Of a stretch of 63,358 nt of DNA, positions 8,361 to 16,449 are shown in pieces. Each line of letters starts with the position of its first letter. The first letter of the stretch is position 1. The notes under the pieces are model-generated. The model was given only the letters and a program-made list of their open reading frames with translations, was not told the DNA's origin and searched no databases. The translations under genes and the position numbers were made by a program. The stretch spans positions 1-63,358 of the forward strand of contig JARYLI010000008.1 in assembly GCA_029907715.1 (NCBI GenBank), in the 5' to 3' direction. The DNA comes from Methanothrix sp. (GTDB taxonomy: Archaea > Halobacteriota > Methanosarcinia > Methanotrichales > Methanotrichaceae).

Positions 8361-9128
8361 GTGCTCACAGAGGGAGAGGAGAGGAGGTACGCAAGACAGC
8401 TCCCGCTTCTCGGAATCGAGGGGCAGGAGCGCCTGAAGGAAGCTGGAGTTCTGATAGCAGGTGCTGGCGGACTGGGATCTGTATCCTCATACTATCTGGC
8501 GGCAGCCGGTGTTGGACACATTAGAATCGCGGACTCAGATGTTGTCGACCTCAGCAACCTCAACCGGCAGATACTGCATCGCGTTCCAGGCTTGCGCAAG
8601 GCCCTATCAGCTGAGGAGGCGCTGCGATCCCTGAACCCCACGATCGAGGTTGAGGGCGTTGATGTCTGCATATCGGAGAGCAGCATAGACTATCTGCTGA
8701 ATGATATTGACATCATAGTCGATGCCATGGACAGCTTCGAGGCCAGGTACATCCTGAACTTGGCTGCGCTTGAGCATGCTCTGCCTCTGGTCCATGGCGC
8801 TGTATCAGGGTTCGACGGGCAGGTCACCACAATCATTCCCGGAAGGACTGCGTGCCTGAGATGCGTATTCCCCAAACCACCGCCGAGGGCTGCGCCTCCT
8901 GTCATAGGTGCGACATGCGGCATCATCGGCTCGATCCAGGCTATGGAGGCGATCAAAATGCTCACGGGCCTCGGCGAGCCGCTTGCCAGCAGGCTCCTCA
9001 TATGGGACGGGAGATGCGCCCAGATGGACGAGATCCCGATTGAGAGGAACGAGCGGTGCCCGGACTGTGGCGGCAGGAGTGTGTCCGGTGAGGCGGGATT
9101 TCGTGATGACAGCCGGGAGGAACCATGA
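8361..9128 (+). CDS. E1-like adenylyltransferase (MoeB/ThiF/UbaA family)
   Basis: A 255-residue member of the E1-like superfamily that adenylates the C-terminus of a ubiquitin-like partner. It has the nucleotide-binding loop GAGGLGS (near 33-39), the conserved SNLNRQ segment, a DAMDSFEARY motif and two zinc-binding CxxC pairs (CLRC and CPDC). A cysteine in GATCGIIGS lies near the catalytic-Cys region of ThiF-type enzymes. The start is GTG at 8361, two bases after the modifier gene, and the stop overlaps the RHH gene by ATGA. The arrangement matches the archaeal sulfur-transfer/SAMP activation system (UbaA in Haloferax). Confidence 0.9.
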   Translation: MLTEGEERRYARQLPLLGIEGQERLKEAGVLIAGAGGLGSVSSYYLAAAGVGHIRIADSDVVDLSNLNRQILHRVPGLRKALSAEEALRSLNPTIEVEGVDVCISESSIDYLLNDIDIIVDAMDSFEARYILNLAALEHALPLVHGAVSGFDGQVTTIIPGRTACLRCVFPKPPPRAAPPVIGATCGIIGSIQAMEAIKMLTGLGEPLASRLLIWDGRCAQMDEIPIERNERCPDCGGRSVSGEAGFRDDSREEP

Positions 9129-9667
9129 AGGCACCTGAGAGGATAACGATATCCATGGACGAAGAGACCGCCAGGATATTCAGGAAGCTAAGGGACGAGC
9201 TCGGCATCTCTCAGAGCGAGATGATGAGGGAGGCGCTGAAGTTCTACAGCCGCCACAGGGGCATATTCGAATCTGTGGAGGACAGAAAGCTTTACACGCA
9301 CGCGGAGATGCTCTCCGCAGGGGAGCACGTGATACTCGACATAGATCACTGGCTCCTCTTCCTCAGGTTCATCGATACCCACCCCGATGCTGAGGCGTTC
9401 TGGGAGAAACACAAGGACGTATGCAAGGCACATGCGGAGCAGTTCAGGCACAGGCTCTACAACGCAGATGTTATTCTGAAAAGACTGGAGGCGTGCAACC
9501 TATTCAAGCTGAGCAGGACATCCGAGAGTGAGTACACGCTGATACTCTCCTCTGATCTGAGCAAGAAGTTCGTGAGGACCGAGGTCGAGGAGATCCTCAG
9601 AGGCATGGGGTTCGCCGTCGATATAAAGGAGGACTTCGGGAAGATAAGGGTGAAGCTGCTGCACTGA
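9125..9667 (+). CDS. Ribbon-helix-helix (CopG-type) transcriptional regulator
   Basis: The first ~45 residues form a ribbon-helix-helix DNA-binding unit (RITISMDEET followed by a short helix-turn-helix with LGISQSEMMREAL). The remaining ~130 residues are a probable ligand or partner domain without cysteine motifs. RHH proteins bind DNA as dimers, often as repressors. The gene overlaps the E1-like gene by ATGA, so it may autoregulate this operon. Similar two-domain RHH proteins are common in methanogens; target genes are unknown. Confidence 0.75.
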   Translation: MKAPERITISMDEETARIFRKLRDELGISQSEMMREALKFYSRHRGIFESVEDRKLYTHAEMLSAGEHVILDIDHWLLFLRFIDTHPDAEAFWEKHKDVCKAHAEQFRHRLYNADVILKRLEACNLFKLSRTSESEYTLILSSDLSKKFVRTEVEEILRGMGFAVDIKEDFGKIRVKLLH

Positions 9668-9751
9668 GGCGTCGCTCGAAAGCCGGATGTGCAAGGATGA
9701 ACTTCATCTTCACAGGCAATTCGACATTATCCCAGAGTTGATCTGAACAGA

Positions 9752-9778
9752 GGGCAGCTACTGCCAGATCAGCTGCCC
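9752..9778. terminator. Hairpin between convergent genes
   Basis: GGGCAGCT at 9752-9759 pairs perfectly with AGCTGCCC at 9771-9778 across an 11-base loop. It sits between the converging RHH and aminotransferase genes and may help end transcripts from either side. No T-run follows, so a terminator role is inferred. Confidence 0.4.
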
Positions 9779-9814
9779 ATGAACACTAGGAGTTTCCTCT
9801 GCACCTCTCCCGGG

Positions 9815-10930
9815 TCACTCCATGACGGTCTTGATCCTCTCCAGAGCAAGCCTGAGGCTCTCGTCGGATGTGGCGTATGATATCCGTATGTACGGCCTTC
9901 CATTCGCTCCGAATGCAGACCCGGGCACCGTTATGACACCGGCTGAGCTCAGCCTGGCCGCAAACTCATCGCCATCTCCGACCCTTGGGAATATGTAAAA
10001 CGCCCCCTTCGGGATAACCAGATCAATTCCAAGATCTCTGAGGCCGCGAACCATCATATCCCTCCGACGCTGGAAGGTCTCCCTCATCTCCCGCACGCAG
10101 TCCTGCGGCCCTGTTATGGCCGCGAGCGCGGCGGCCTGTGATATGGATGATGCGCATGCCTGGATGTACTGATGGATTTTAAGCATGACATCGATGGCCT
10201 CCGGAGGCGCAGCCAGGTAGCCCAGCCTCCATCCGGTCATGGCGTACGTCTTCGAGACAGCGTTCACAGTTATGACATTCTCACTGTACCTGCCGGGGCT
10301 GACGTGCTCCCCCTCGTATATGAAGTGCTCGTAGACCTCATCCGAGATGAGGGCGATGTCGTTATCCTCGGCGAGCTCTGCAAGCCCCCGGATCTCGCTC
10401 TCCGACTGGACAGCTCCTGTGGGGTTTGCGGGCGAGTTAACTATGATCGCGCTCGTCTCCGGAGTGATGCGCTCTGCAACTGCATCGACAGAGAGCTTCA
10501 GCTCCTGATCGAGGGGCACACCGACCGGACGCCCTCCGGCTGTCTGGACCAGCGGCCTGTACGAGACGAAGCCCGGATCCGGAATCAGCACCTCATCCCC
10601 GGGAGATGTGACGGCTGCGATTGCCAGAAAGAGGGCCTCGCTCGCGCCCGATGTCACCATCACCTGATCCGGAGTGTATTTCATCCCATTCTCGCGTCCG
10701 AGCTTCTCGCATATCGCTGCCCTCAGCTCAGGTATTCCCAGGTTTGGCGTGTAGCCGGTCATCCCTCGCTCGATCGCCCTGATCGCCGCCTCTTTTATGT
10801 GCCCTGGAGTGTCGAAGTCAGGCTGCCCGATGCTCAGGTTGACCGCGCCAGGTCCGGCGCCATCAAAGCACTTCCGTATACCAGAGCTCTCAATCTCCAT
10901 GATGTGCTCCGCAAATCGCATTCCAATCAC
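9815..10930 (-). CDS. Class I aminotransferase, aspartate aminotransferase-like
   Basis: A 371-residue fold-type I PLP aminotransferase. The PLP Lys is in NAVSKTYAMTGWR, the substrate-binding Asn in NSPANPTGAV, and the Asp in ISDEVYEHF. It belongs to the Igamma subgroup that includes archaeal aspartate and aromatic aminotransferases. The start is GTG at 10930 overlapping the upstream stop (GTGA); an in-frame ATG lies three codons in. A second relative with the same motifs is encoded at 56657-57796, so the two probably divide substrates, which I cannot assign. Confidence 0.85.
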   Translation of the reverse strand: MIGMRFAEHIMEIESSGIRKCFDGAGPGAVNLSIGQPDFDTPGHIKEAAIRAIERGMTGYTPNLGIPELRAAICEKLGRENGMKYTPDQVMVTSGASEALFLAIAAVTSPGDEVLIPDPGFVSYRPLVQTAGGRPVGVPLDQELKLSVDAVAERITPETSAIIVNSPANPTGAVQSESEIRGLAELAEDNDIALISDEVYEHFIYEGEHVSPGRYSENVITVNAVSKTYAMTGWRLGYLAAPPEAIDVMLKIHQYIQACASSISQAAALAAITGPQDCVREMRETFQRRRDMMVRGLRDLGIDLVIPKGAFYIFPRVGDGDEFAARLSSAGVITVPGSAFGANGRPYIRISYATSDESLRLALERIKTVME

Positions 10931-11397
10931 TCATCTGTTCTGTAGTTTGATATGAATCTCGTGAAGTAGTTCAGCCTTTTGAGCTCCTCGCAGAGAGCCC
11001 TCATGCGCACAGGGCCGCCACGCCAGCGCAGGCTCACGCTGACATCGCCATTCGAGATGGCATCTAGGATCGAATCGATGAATAAATCAAGAGCCTCCTC
11101 CCTTGAGAAGGGAACGACGAAGATGGCCCTGTACATATCGCCGCTTCGCGCGTATGATGTCAGAACATACCCCCTGCCCTCAAAATCGCCTATCTCATCG
11201 AAGTCGCAGATTATCACCCGCTCGTGCTCTGCAGCGCAGTCAATCCTAGCGATCGTTCTTATGATCCGGGATACAAGCGACGGAGTCGCGCTCCTTCCGA
11301 ACCAGAGGCTTATCGAGCCGTGTGTCATGAGCAGGGATGCGCTGAGGCCGCTGACCTCTATGGAGACGAGATCCTGCGTCTTCTGAGGCTCGGGCAT
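10927..11397 (-). CDS. Hypothetical protein upstream of the aminotransferase
   Basis: A 156-residue soluble protein I do not recognise. It has no signal peptide, membrane segment or cysteine motif; the predicted pattern alternates beta strands and helices, with an acidic DFDEIGDFEG segment and a basic C-terminus (NYRTDE). A TATA-like AGTTAAATCC on the minus strand near 11421-11430 is placed for a leaderless transcript from the ATG at 11397. The stop overlaps the aminotransferase start, so the two are likely co-translated. Confidence 0.65.
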   Translation of the reverse strand: MPEPQKTQDLVSIEVSGLSASLLMTHGSISLWFGRSATPSLVSRIIRTIARIDCAAEHERVIICDFDEIGDFEGRGYVLTSYARSGDMYRAIFVVPFSREEALDLFIDSILDAISNGDVSVSLRWRGGPVRMRALCEELKRLNYFTRFISNYRTDE

Positions 11398-11845
11398 ACG
11401 GATCCAAGGTTGGGGGGATCGGATTTAACTGTTTTCGCTTGTCTCACGATCGCCATACAATCAATGGCTGAGTCATCGGTTCGGTGCAGGGACAAATGCA
11501 GGGACGCATGCATCCATTGGATTAACAGGTTGCCCACGCCTCCCGCTGAGATCAACATCATGTGACTCACCGAATTCATGAGGTGATATACCGGCGAACC
11601 CTCATATGGCGAATCCACACCCAACGCCAGAATACGAACAGCTCGAGTCCAACGGCAGTCCACGCGGGTCTCATCTTGGCTCATGTGGTTGAATCGCCGG
11701 AGAGGCAAACTCTGGCAATCGATCCAGCATCAACCGGCACTCCATCTTTCCGCGAGATCACCTGTCCGCCGAATCACCGGGATGAGACCACATCCTTTTG
11801 GCATGACTCTGATGTCGTGGTCTCCAGCGTCGCACATGCAAAAGA
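11398..11845. other. Intergenic region without a recognised gene
   Basis: I see no convincing coding region on either strand. The open frames here lack ribosome sites and have biased, low-complexity translations. The right end carries the promoter of the small peptide gene at 11899. Confidence 0.5.
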
Positions 11846-11853
11846 CTAAATAC
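11846..11853 (+). promoter_or_regulatory. TATA box for the 25-residue peptide gene
   Basis: CTAAATAC preceded by purine-rich AAAGA lies about 26 bp before a predicted start of transcription near 11875, giving a leader of about 24 bases that contains the ribosome site. Confidence 0.55.
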
Positions 11854-11898
11854 CTTTTTGTACAGAAATACATTAACCTACTGGAGGTTTGTGATAAA

Positions 11899-11976
11899 AT
11901 GAAAAATGTCTTTCCGTACTGGATAGGTGTTCTCGCAGTAGCATGCGCAGCCATGTTTGTATCAGGTCTGCTGTGA
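11899..11976 (+). CDS. Small single-span membrane peptide, 25 residues
   Basis: The ATG at 11899 is preceded by a strong ribosome site (GGAGGTTTGTGAT at 11883-11895) and a TATA box at the right distance. The product has a short MKN start, aromatic residues (FPYW) and an 18-residue hydrophobic segment (GVLAVACAAMFVSGLL). It would span the membrane once with almost no soluble part. No neighbouring gene runs in the same direction close by. I do not recognise it. The combination of promoter, ribosome site and membrane segment argues for a real micro-protein rather than chance. Confidence 0.6.
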   Translation: MKNVFPYWIGVLAVACAAMFVSGLL

Positions 11977-12045
11977 TGCAATCCTGGTGCAGCTCAGAGA
12001 TCAAACAATTTTTATTAACCTGCATAACAGCCTGATATCCTCATC

Positions 12046-12285
12046 ATGGGACGGGAAGACGATAATCCGGCGAATGCTCCTGTTCTCCATCGAGAGGTTT
12101 GCCTGCTGCCGGCCACTGGCCGATACCATGCAATCCATGTCAAGATCATGTGGTCCGGGAGAAAAGATCGTGAATCGTGCGAGGGATATGTACTCTTCAT
12201 GAAACCCCCGCAGTGCTCAGTCCCTCCAGGCGCATGGAAGATCTCGCCCGAGGCTGTCGATTCCGGCAAAATCATAAGTGATTAG
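12046..12285 (+). CDS. Hypothetical 79-residue protein
   Basis: A TATA-like TTTTTATTAA at 12006-12016 lies about 30 bp before the ATG, compatible with a leaderless transcript. The translation has alternating hydrophobic stretches (YHAIHVKIMW, EGYVLFM) and no membrane segment. There is an overlapping frame on the other strand with less support. I do not recognise the protein, and the gene call is tentative. Confidence 0.4.
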   Translation: MGREDDNPANAPVLHREVCLLPATGRYHAIHVKIMWSGRKDRESCEGYVLFMKPPQCSVPPGAWKISPEAVDSGKIISD

Positions 12286-12352
12286 AGCCCGAGACCCCGA
12301 TTTTGGGCCAGAGAGGTCTTAGAGATCTGCGCCGAACAGCCCCGCTGCGACC

Positions 12353-12366
12353 GAAAGATTTATATT
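12353..12366 (+). promoter_or_regulatory. TATA/BRE promoter of a putative small RNA
   Basis: CGAAAGATTTATAT is a strong archaeal BRE-TATA match. Transcription is expected to start near 12388, immediately before a perfect hairpin and with no downstream gene on this strand. Confidence 0.6.
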
Positions 12367-12387
12367 CGACTATAGACGTAAGCGGAT

Positions 12388-12456
12388 GTGGCAAAAGTCG
12401 TACCATTTTTCCTCCCTCCTACATCCCAGACGACTTTTGCTCCCTCCTTTCATTTT
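12388..12456 (+). ncRNA. Candidate small RNA with C/U-rich anti-Shine-Dalgarno loop
   Basis: The predicted transcript begins with an 11-bp perfect stem: GCAAAAGTCGT at 12391-12401 pairs with ACGACTTTTGC at 12430-12440. The 28-base loop contains TTTTTCCTCCCTCC, and the tail after the stem contains TCCCTCC and T-rich TTTCATTTT. Exposed CCUCC-type sequence could pair with GGAGG ribosome sites, as in several known regulatory RNAs. The aroD gene converges on it from the other side. A minus-strand reading is also possible: GGAGGGAGGAAAA before an ATG at 12406 opens a 44-residue basic frame, which I find less likely. Confidence 0.5.
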
Positions 12457-12489
12457 CGCCATATCTAGAGACTGCGCTTCACTTCAGCA

Positions 12490-13170
12490 TCATCTCGCCC
12501 CCAGGCACCTGAGAGCGGTATCCAGCTCCCTGATGCTCATCTGCCCCGGTGCAGTGGGCTCTGTAACATAGCCGTAGGTCAGCACAGAGCCATAGAGGGG
12601 GGCCACAACCCTCAGATGCCTCCCAACAGCGCCCATGCCGATCACGCAGATGGGATGTGATTCATCCAGGAGAATTCTCAGGAGATCCAGCGCCTCCCGC
12701 ATGGAGCGCGGGGTGACGGCTATCTTCACCACATCAGCGCCCGCGCTCCTGGCGTCCTCTATTATGGCCTGCACGTTCTCCGGCACGCCGCTGAAGTCGT
12801 GGTATGATACAAGAGCAGGGCATGAGATATTCTCCAGCAGCTGATCCCTCCCTGGCGCCATCAGCTCGATGTCGATGATATCGGAAAAGCGCGATGCATC
12901 CATGAGAACACCTATCCGTCGCTCCTCAGACCCCCTGAAGGAGCCGCCCTCTGATGGGATGCGATTCGTGGCCATAAGTGGCAGCGATACTGACGCCCTT
13001 ATGTCTCTGATCACATCTGGATCCTCGAGAAGATCGAGACGCACCTCTATTATGTCCGCCCCCTCTGACTCGGCGCTCCTTGCTGCGCGCTCCGCATCTG
13101 CCCCGAGCGAGGCGACGATCGCAGGGGTTCGGATCCTCAGGCCTCCAAGATCAACCGTTCTGCTGCACAT
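12490..13170 (-). CDS. aroD: 3-dehydroquinate dehydratase, type I
   Basis: A 226-residue TIM-barrel enzyme that converts 3-dehydroquinate to 3-dehydroshikimate in aromatic amino acid synthesis. The catalytic His is in VSYHDF and the Schiff-base Lys in VVKIAV; the barrel's ESEGADIIEVRLDLL strand is typical of archaeal AroD. It lies 35 bases downstream of 3-dehydroquinate synthase, which makes its substrate, so the two form an operon. The 3' end faces the small-RNA candidate. Confidence 0.92.
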   Translation of the reverse strand: MCSRTVDLGGLRIRTPAIVASLGADAERAARSAESEGADIIEVRLDLLEDPDVIRDIRASVSLPLMATNRIPSEGGSFRGSEERRIGVLMDASRFSDIIDIELMAPGRDQLLENISCPALVSYHDFSGVPENVQAIIEDARSAGADVVKIAVTPRSMREALDLLRILLDESHPICVIGMGAVGRHLRVVAPLYGSVLTYGYVTEPTAPGQMSIRELDTALRCLGAR

Positions 13171-13205
13171 CCATCATGCACATCTCCGCTGTTGAGACCC
13201 CTCGA

Positions 13206-14294
13206 TCATCTCTCGATTATCGTCTCATCGATGCTCATGCCGAAATGCCTCGCGCTGTCCTCAACATGCACCAGAACCTTATCACCGGGTTTCAGCTCTG
13301 CCACCGATATCGGGGTTCCGTCATGGGACACGAGCTTTATCGTCTCAGCATTCTGCAAGAGCGTGCTCACCCTGTCGCCATCGACCTCTGCCTCGACCAG
13401 GATCATCGGCCTCCTCTCGATCTTGACCCTGCCGACAACCGCGCTTCTCGTCATCCCGTCACCGCCCACTATCGTTACCTCATCACCGCTCTTCAGCTCT
13501 GACAGGTACCGGGTTTTATCCCCAACCCGTATGTAGGCATGGACCGCTCCGGCATTCACGCGGAACGGCCTTGCCGCAACATACGGGCTCTCCTCGGCCT
13601 CGCTCTGCACCAGGAAGAACGCCCTCGACTGTGAGCCGACAAGCATCCCCTCGCCCCTCCGCATCAGGCTGCAGGTGTCGACGCATACCCTGTCGCCCAT
13701 GCCGACCGGCCTGACAGAGACCACGGTCGCGGCCTTCAGGTCTATCCTGCTCATCCCAGAGCGCTCTGCGGCTGCCTGGACCCGCTTGATCTCAGAGGGG
13801 TCTCGGGTATCAAGAAGCACGCCATCAGCGCCGTGCTCGAGTGTGGAGAGGGCGACCTCTGCCTCCTCTGAGGAGCGGACGCAGCTGATTATCCTGCAGC
13901 CGTATCCCTGGAGCGCTGCGATCATGTTCTCCAGCGGTATGACCTTCCAGTCGGTTCCGACAACAAGGAGATAATCGACATGTTTGCCGAGCTCTGCGGC
14001 GAAGAGCTCATCCTCCTTGGAGCGTATCTCAACATAACCCCCGATGGGCCTGCCCATATTTTCGACGGCCTCGATCTGTTTCTCCCTTGGCACTGATGCA
14101 TCCAGTATCAGAATATCCTCAGAGCCGCGCTCGCGGCCGAAGCACGCGATCTTAATGCTCCCGAGCTCCCTCACAAGATCGATGTGATCTCTGCTCACAA
14201 CCACACAGTCGAAGCCGGACTCGAGCGCTGTGGTTATCAGCGGCTTTACATCATCCCATTCAGGTGCAAGCGCCATGAGCCATTTCTCTTTCAT
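13206..14294 (-). CDS. 3-dehydroquinate synthase, archaeal type (AroB')
   Basis: A 362-residue enzyme of the archaeal 3-dehydroquinate synthase family, which oxidatively deaminates and cyclises 2-amino-3,7-dideoxy-D-threo-hept-6-ulosonate (ADH) to 3-dehydroquinate. The start is the ATG at 14294, preceded by GGAGGTATT; the 29 codons upstream in frame lack family resemblance. Family-like segments include VGTDWKVIPLENMIA, DLKAATVV and VCVDTCSLMRRGEGMLVGS. It precedes aroD in an operon. The partner ADH synthase is not in the window. A TATA box (GGTTAATATACAGG, 14383-14396, minus strand) predicts a leader of about 70 bases. Confidence 0.9.
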   Translation of the reverse strand: MKEKWLMALAPEWDDVKPLITTALESGFDCVVVSRDHIDLVRELGSIKIACFGRERGSEDILILDASVPREKQIEAVENMGRPIGGYVEIRSKEDELFAAELGKHVDYLLVVGTDWKVIPLENMIAALQGYGCRIISCVRSSEEAEVALSTLEHGADGVLLDTRDPSEIKRVQAAAERSGMSRIDLKAATVVSVRPVGMGDRVCVDTCSLMRRGEGMLVGSQSRAFFLVQSEAEESPYVAARPFRVNAGAVHAYIRVGDKTRYLSELKSGDEVTIVGGDGMTRSAVVGRVKIERRPMILVEAEVDGDRVSTLLQNAETIKLVSHDGTPISVAELKPGDKVLVHVEDSARHFGMSIDETIIER

Positions 14295-14695
14295 AATACC
14301 TCCCCGGGTGCAGGGATGGACTATCATTGAGCCAGACTTGCTGGCATGAGGTTTCCTCAACAGTATGCTACTCAGACTCATGCCTGTATATTAACCCTCG
14401 GGCTGGGTGGAATGGTAGCGGATATCACTGGACAGGCTTCGGGACATGCTCGCACATCATCTTTATTATTGAGATCATGACAGAGCTAGGCGTGCCGGGG
14501 CGCAGAAAGCCAACACATCCTCAGATGTCACAAGGCTTATAATGCTTCAGAGTTATTTTTACATGGAAGTCTGATGGCGTCCTGGGTCCTCTGCGGATGC
14601 CACAGAGCGCCTTTAAAATCACGGGCATTCATAGATGGGGAGAGGGGGCTATGATAATGCCAGTTTATGTGCCCTCGTCGAGGGTTGGATAAAGC
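14295..14695. other. Divergent promoter region between aroB'-like gene and TIR gene
   Basis: No gene seen. On the minus strand a TATA box at 14383-14396 serves the shikimate genes. On the plus strand there are two TATA-like sequences, GCTTATAATG (14535-14544) and CTTTAAAATC (14611-14620), ahead of the TIR gene; the nearer one would give a leader of about 55 bases. Confidence 0.5.
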
Positions 14696-15259
14696 ATGAT
14701 CTCCAAGATATACATCTCTCACAGCCAGTCTGACGCTGATCTTGCAGGAGAAATCAGCTCTGCGCTCTACCGCATCTGTCTCGATACGCTCACGTCTCAA
14801 TTCAGATACCATCGCGGCATCTCCAGGGCAGAGTGGGCGTCCTTCGGCATAAGATCATCGGAATGCTTTGTGCCAATCCTGACGTCGAACTCGATATTCT
14901 CCAGGACTGTCAACATGGAGATAGGATTCGCTAAGGCTGTAGATCACCTCATAATTCCGATCGCAGAGGATGGGGTGGAGGTGACATTCTTCATCGAGGA
15001 TGTTGTTCCCATCACATTTTCGTCCGGTGCGTTCGCGAACGCAGTGGCAGATCTGATAAGGATCGTCAGATCCCTCACCAGGCTGGAGTGGCTCAGGGTC
15101 AGGTGCCCGATATGCAGAGAGGAGATGACACAGTACCTCACACCACAGGAGAATGTGGACCGCGCGATAAGCGAGAACAGATACCTTGAGACAGCATGCT
15201 CATTCTGTGAGGCCGCGATCTCGCTCGACCCGAGGACTTTCTCGCCGGTCACTGATTGA
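14696..15259 (+). CDS. TIR-domain protein with C-terminal zinc ribbon
   Basis: Residues 1-~95 look like a TIR domain: IYISHSQSDADLAG at the first strand (the usual F/YISHS..D start), a PILTSNS segment, and NMEIGFA with Glu75 at the position of the catalytic glutamate of NAD-cleaving TIRs, followed by an IPIAEDG strand. The C-terminal part holds CPIC and CSFC pairs about 45 residues apart, a likely zinc ribbon. There is no membrane segment or other effector domain. TIR proteins in prokaryotes often act as NADases in defence or as signalling scaffolds. No recognised defence partner is adjacent. TIR assignment is by motif only. Confidence 0.65.
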   Translation: MISKIYISHSQSDADLAGEISSALYRICLDTLTSQFRYHRGISRAEWASFGIRSSECFVPILTSNSIFSRTVNMEIGFAKAVDHLIIPIAEDGVEVTFFIEDVVPITFSSGAFANAVADLIRIVRSLTRLEWLRVRCPICREEMTQYLTPQENVDRAISENRYLETACSFCEAAISLDPRTFSPVTD

Positions 15260-15429
15260 GCTCAGATCTTTAGCCCGATGCATGAGAGCTGAAGAGAGCG
15301 CTGCAATCATACGATCGCATTGAAAACCACGCTATGAAGAGCAGATCTCCACCGTCGGAGCGTGCATACATGCACTCTCTGAGAGCCACGTTCCTCCATC
15401 AGAGAGGAGATCATCGCCATATCAGACCT

Positions 15430-15448
15430 GAGGGGGGCTCCGCCCCTC
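15430..15448. terminator. GC-rich hairpin between convergent genes
   Basis: GAGGGG and CCCCTC form a short stem around GGCTCCG between the converging TIR and permease genes. It is a plausible transcript-end structure; no T-run is present. Confidence 0.3.
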
Positions 15449-15484
15449 ATCAGTGCCTGAAGACGGTGGCCATTCCTGCAAAAG

Positions 15485-16429
15485 CTACAGGAGGTTTGTC
15501 AGGTAACCTGCAGCCACTGCTGTTGTGAAGATGGTGAGCACAAATGCCGCAAGCAGCCTCTTCTCGAACATGGCCGACAGCAGGGAGAGTTCGGGAATGC
15601 TTGCGCCAGCACCACCTATGACGAGCGCGAGCACAGCACCGACGCTCATGCCCTTCCCGATGAGAGCCAGGCCTATTGGAAGGATCGTCTCAGCCCTGAT
15701 GTAGAGGGGGATGCCGATGAGGGCAGCCGCAGGGATGGCGAGAGGGTTGTCCCGCCCAGCAATCTGGACAACGAGATCTGAAGGCACAAAACCGTAAATG
15801 AACGCCCCAATACCTGCTCCAAGCAGAAGGTACGGCATGAGCTGACGGAAGAGGGCGAGAGCAAAATCAGCCGATCTCCGTATCCTCGATCCTGCATCCT
15901 GCGCTGGCTGATCATCCCTCACAAAAGCCACAGACTTCACCTGAGATTCAAAGCCAAGGGCGTTCAGTACCAGACCGGCCGAAACCGCCACCGCAAAGGT
16001 TACGATGAGGTAAAGCAGAGCAACCCTCCATCCCAGCAGCACAAGGAAGAGCGATAATATGACGGGATTCAGCAGTGGGGAAGAGAACAGAAACGCCATG
16101 CAGGCTGCAAATGGGACTCCGGCATTGAGCATCCCAAGAAGCAGCGGTATTGTGGAGCAGGAGCAGAACGGTGTTAGCGCACCAAAAGCAGCACCTAAAA
16201 CGCTGCCTTCAACGATGTGTCTGCCGCCAAGAGCCCTCTTTACAGTCTCATCCGGCACATACTCCCGAATGAGTCCCACGAGAAAGGTCACACCTATGAA
16301 CAGAACGGTCAGTTCTAATGCGATCTTCACAAAGAAATCGACAGCTACAACTAAATTGTCATGAAACACCCGACCACCCCGAATATCCAGAGCCTGATGC
16401 AGGTAAGACATAAGGTATCCTGCATCCAA
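15485..16429 (-). CDS. Permease of the DUF318/UPF0718 family
   Basis: A 314-residue multi-span membrane protein with the family hallmark FCSCSTIPL near residue 88 and an equivalent second-half motif (IRAETILPIG). About eight hydrophobic segments are visible. Members are linked to export or sequestration of metals or metalloids (arsenic, copper, zinc) and often sit next to ArsR-type regulators or small Cys-rich proteins. Upstream lies a 97-residue protein with a Cys-Cys pair, 20 bases away, so they are probably co-transcribed. The transported ion is unknown. Confidence 0.8.
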   Translation of the reverse strand: MDAGYLMSYLHQALDIRGGRVFHDNLVVAVDFFVKIALELTVLFIGVTFLVGLIREYVPDETVKRALGGRHIVEGSVLGAAFGALTPFCSCSTIPLLLGMLNAGVPFAACMAFLFSSPLLNPVILSLFLVLLGWRVALLYLIVTFAVAVSAGLVLNALGFESQVKSVAFVRDDQPAQDAGSRIRRSADFALALFRQLMPYLLLGAGIGAFIYGFVPSDLVVQIAGRDNPLAIPAAALIGIPLYIRAETILPIGLALIGKGMSVGAVLALVIGGAGASIPELSLLSAMFEKRLLAAFVLTIFTTAVAAGYLTNLL

Positions 16430-16449
16430 AATAGAGTAAATGACTGGCT

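Noticed and set aside
11472-11513. TCATCGGTT and GGGACGCATG near each other, resembling family B ends
   Set aside because: Only about 40 bp apart, not in inverted arrangement beyond a few bases, and no flanking duplication; probably chance.
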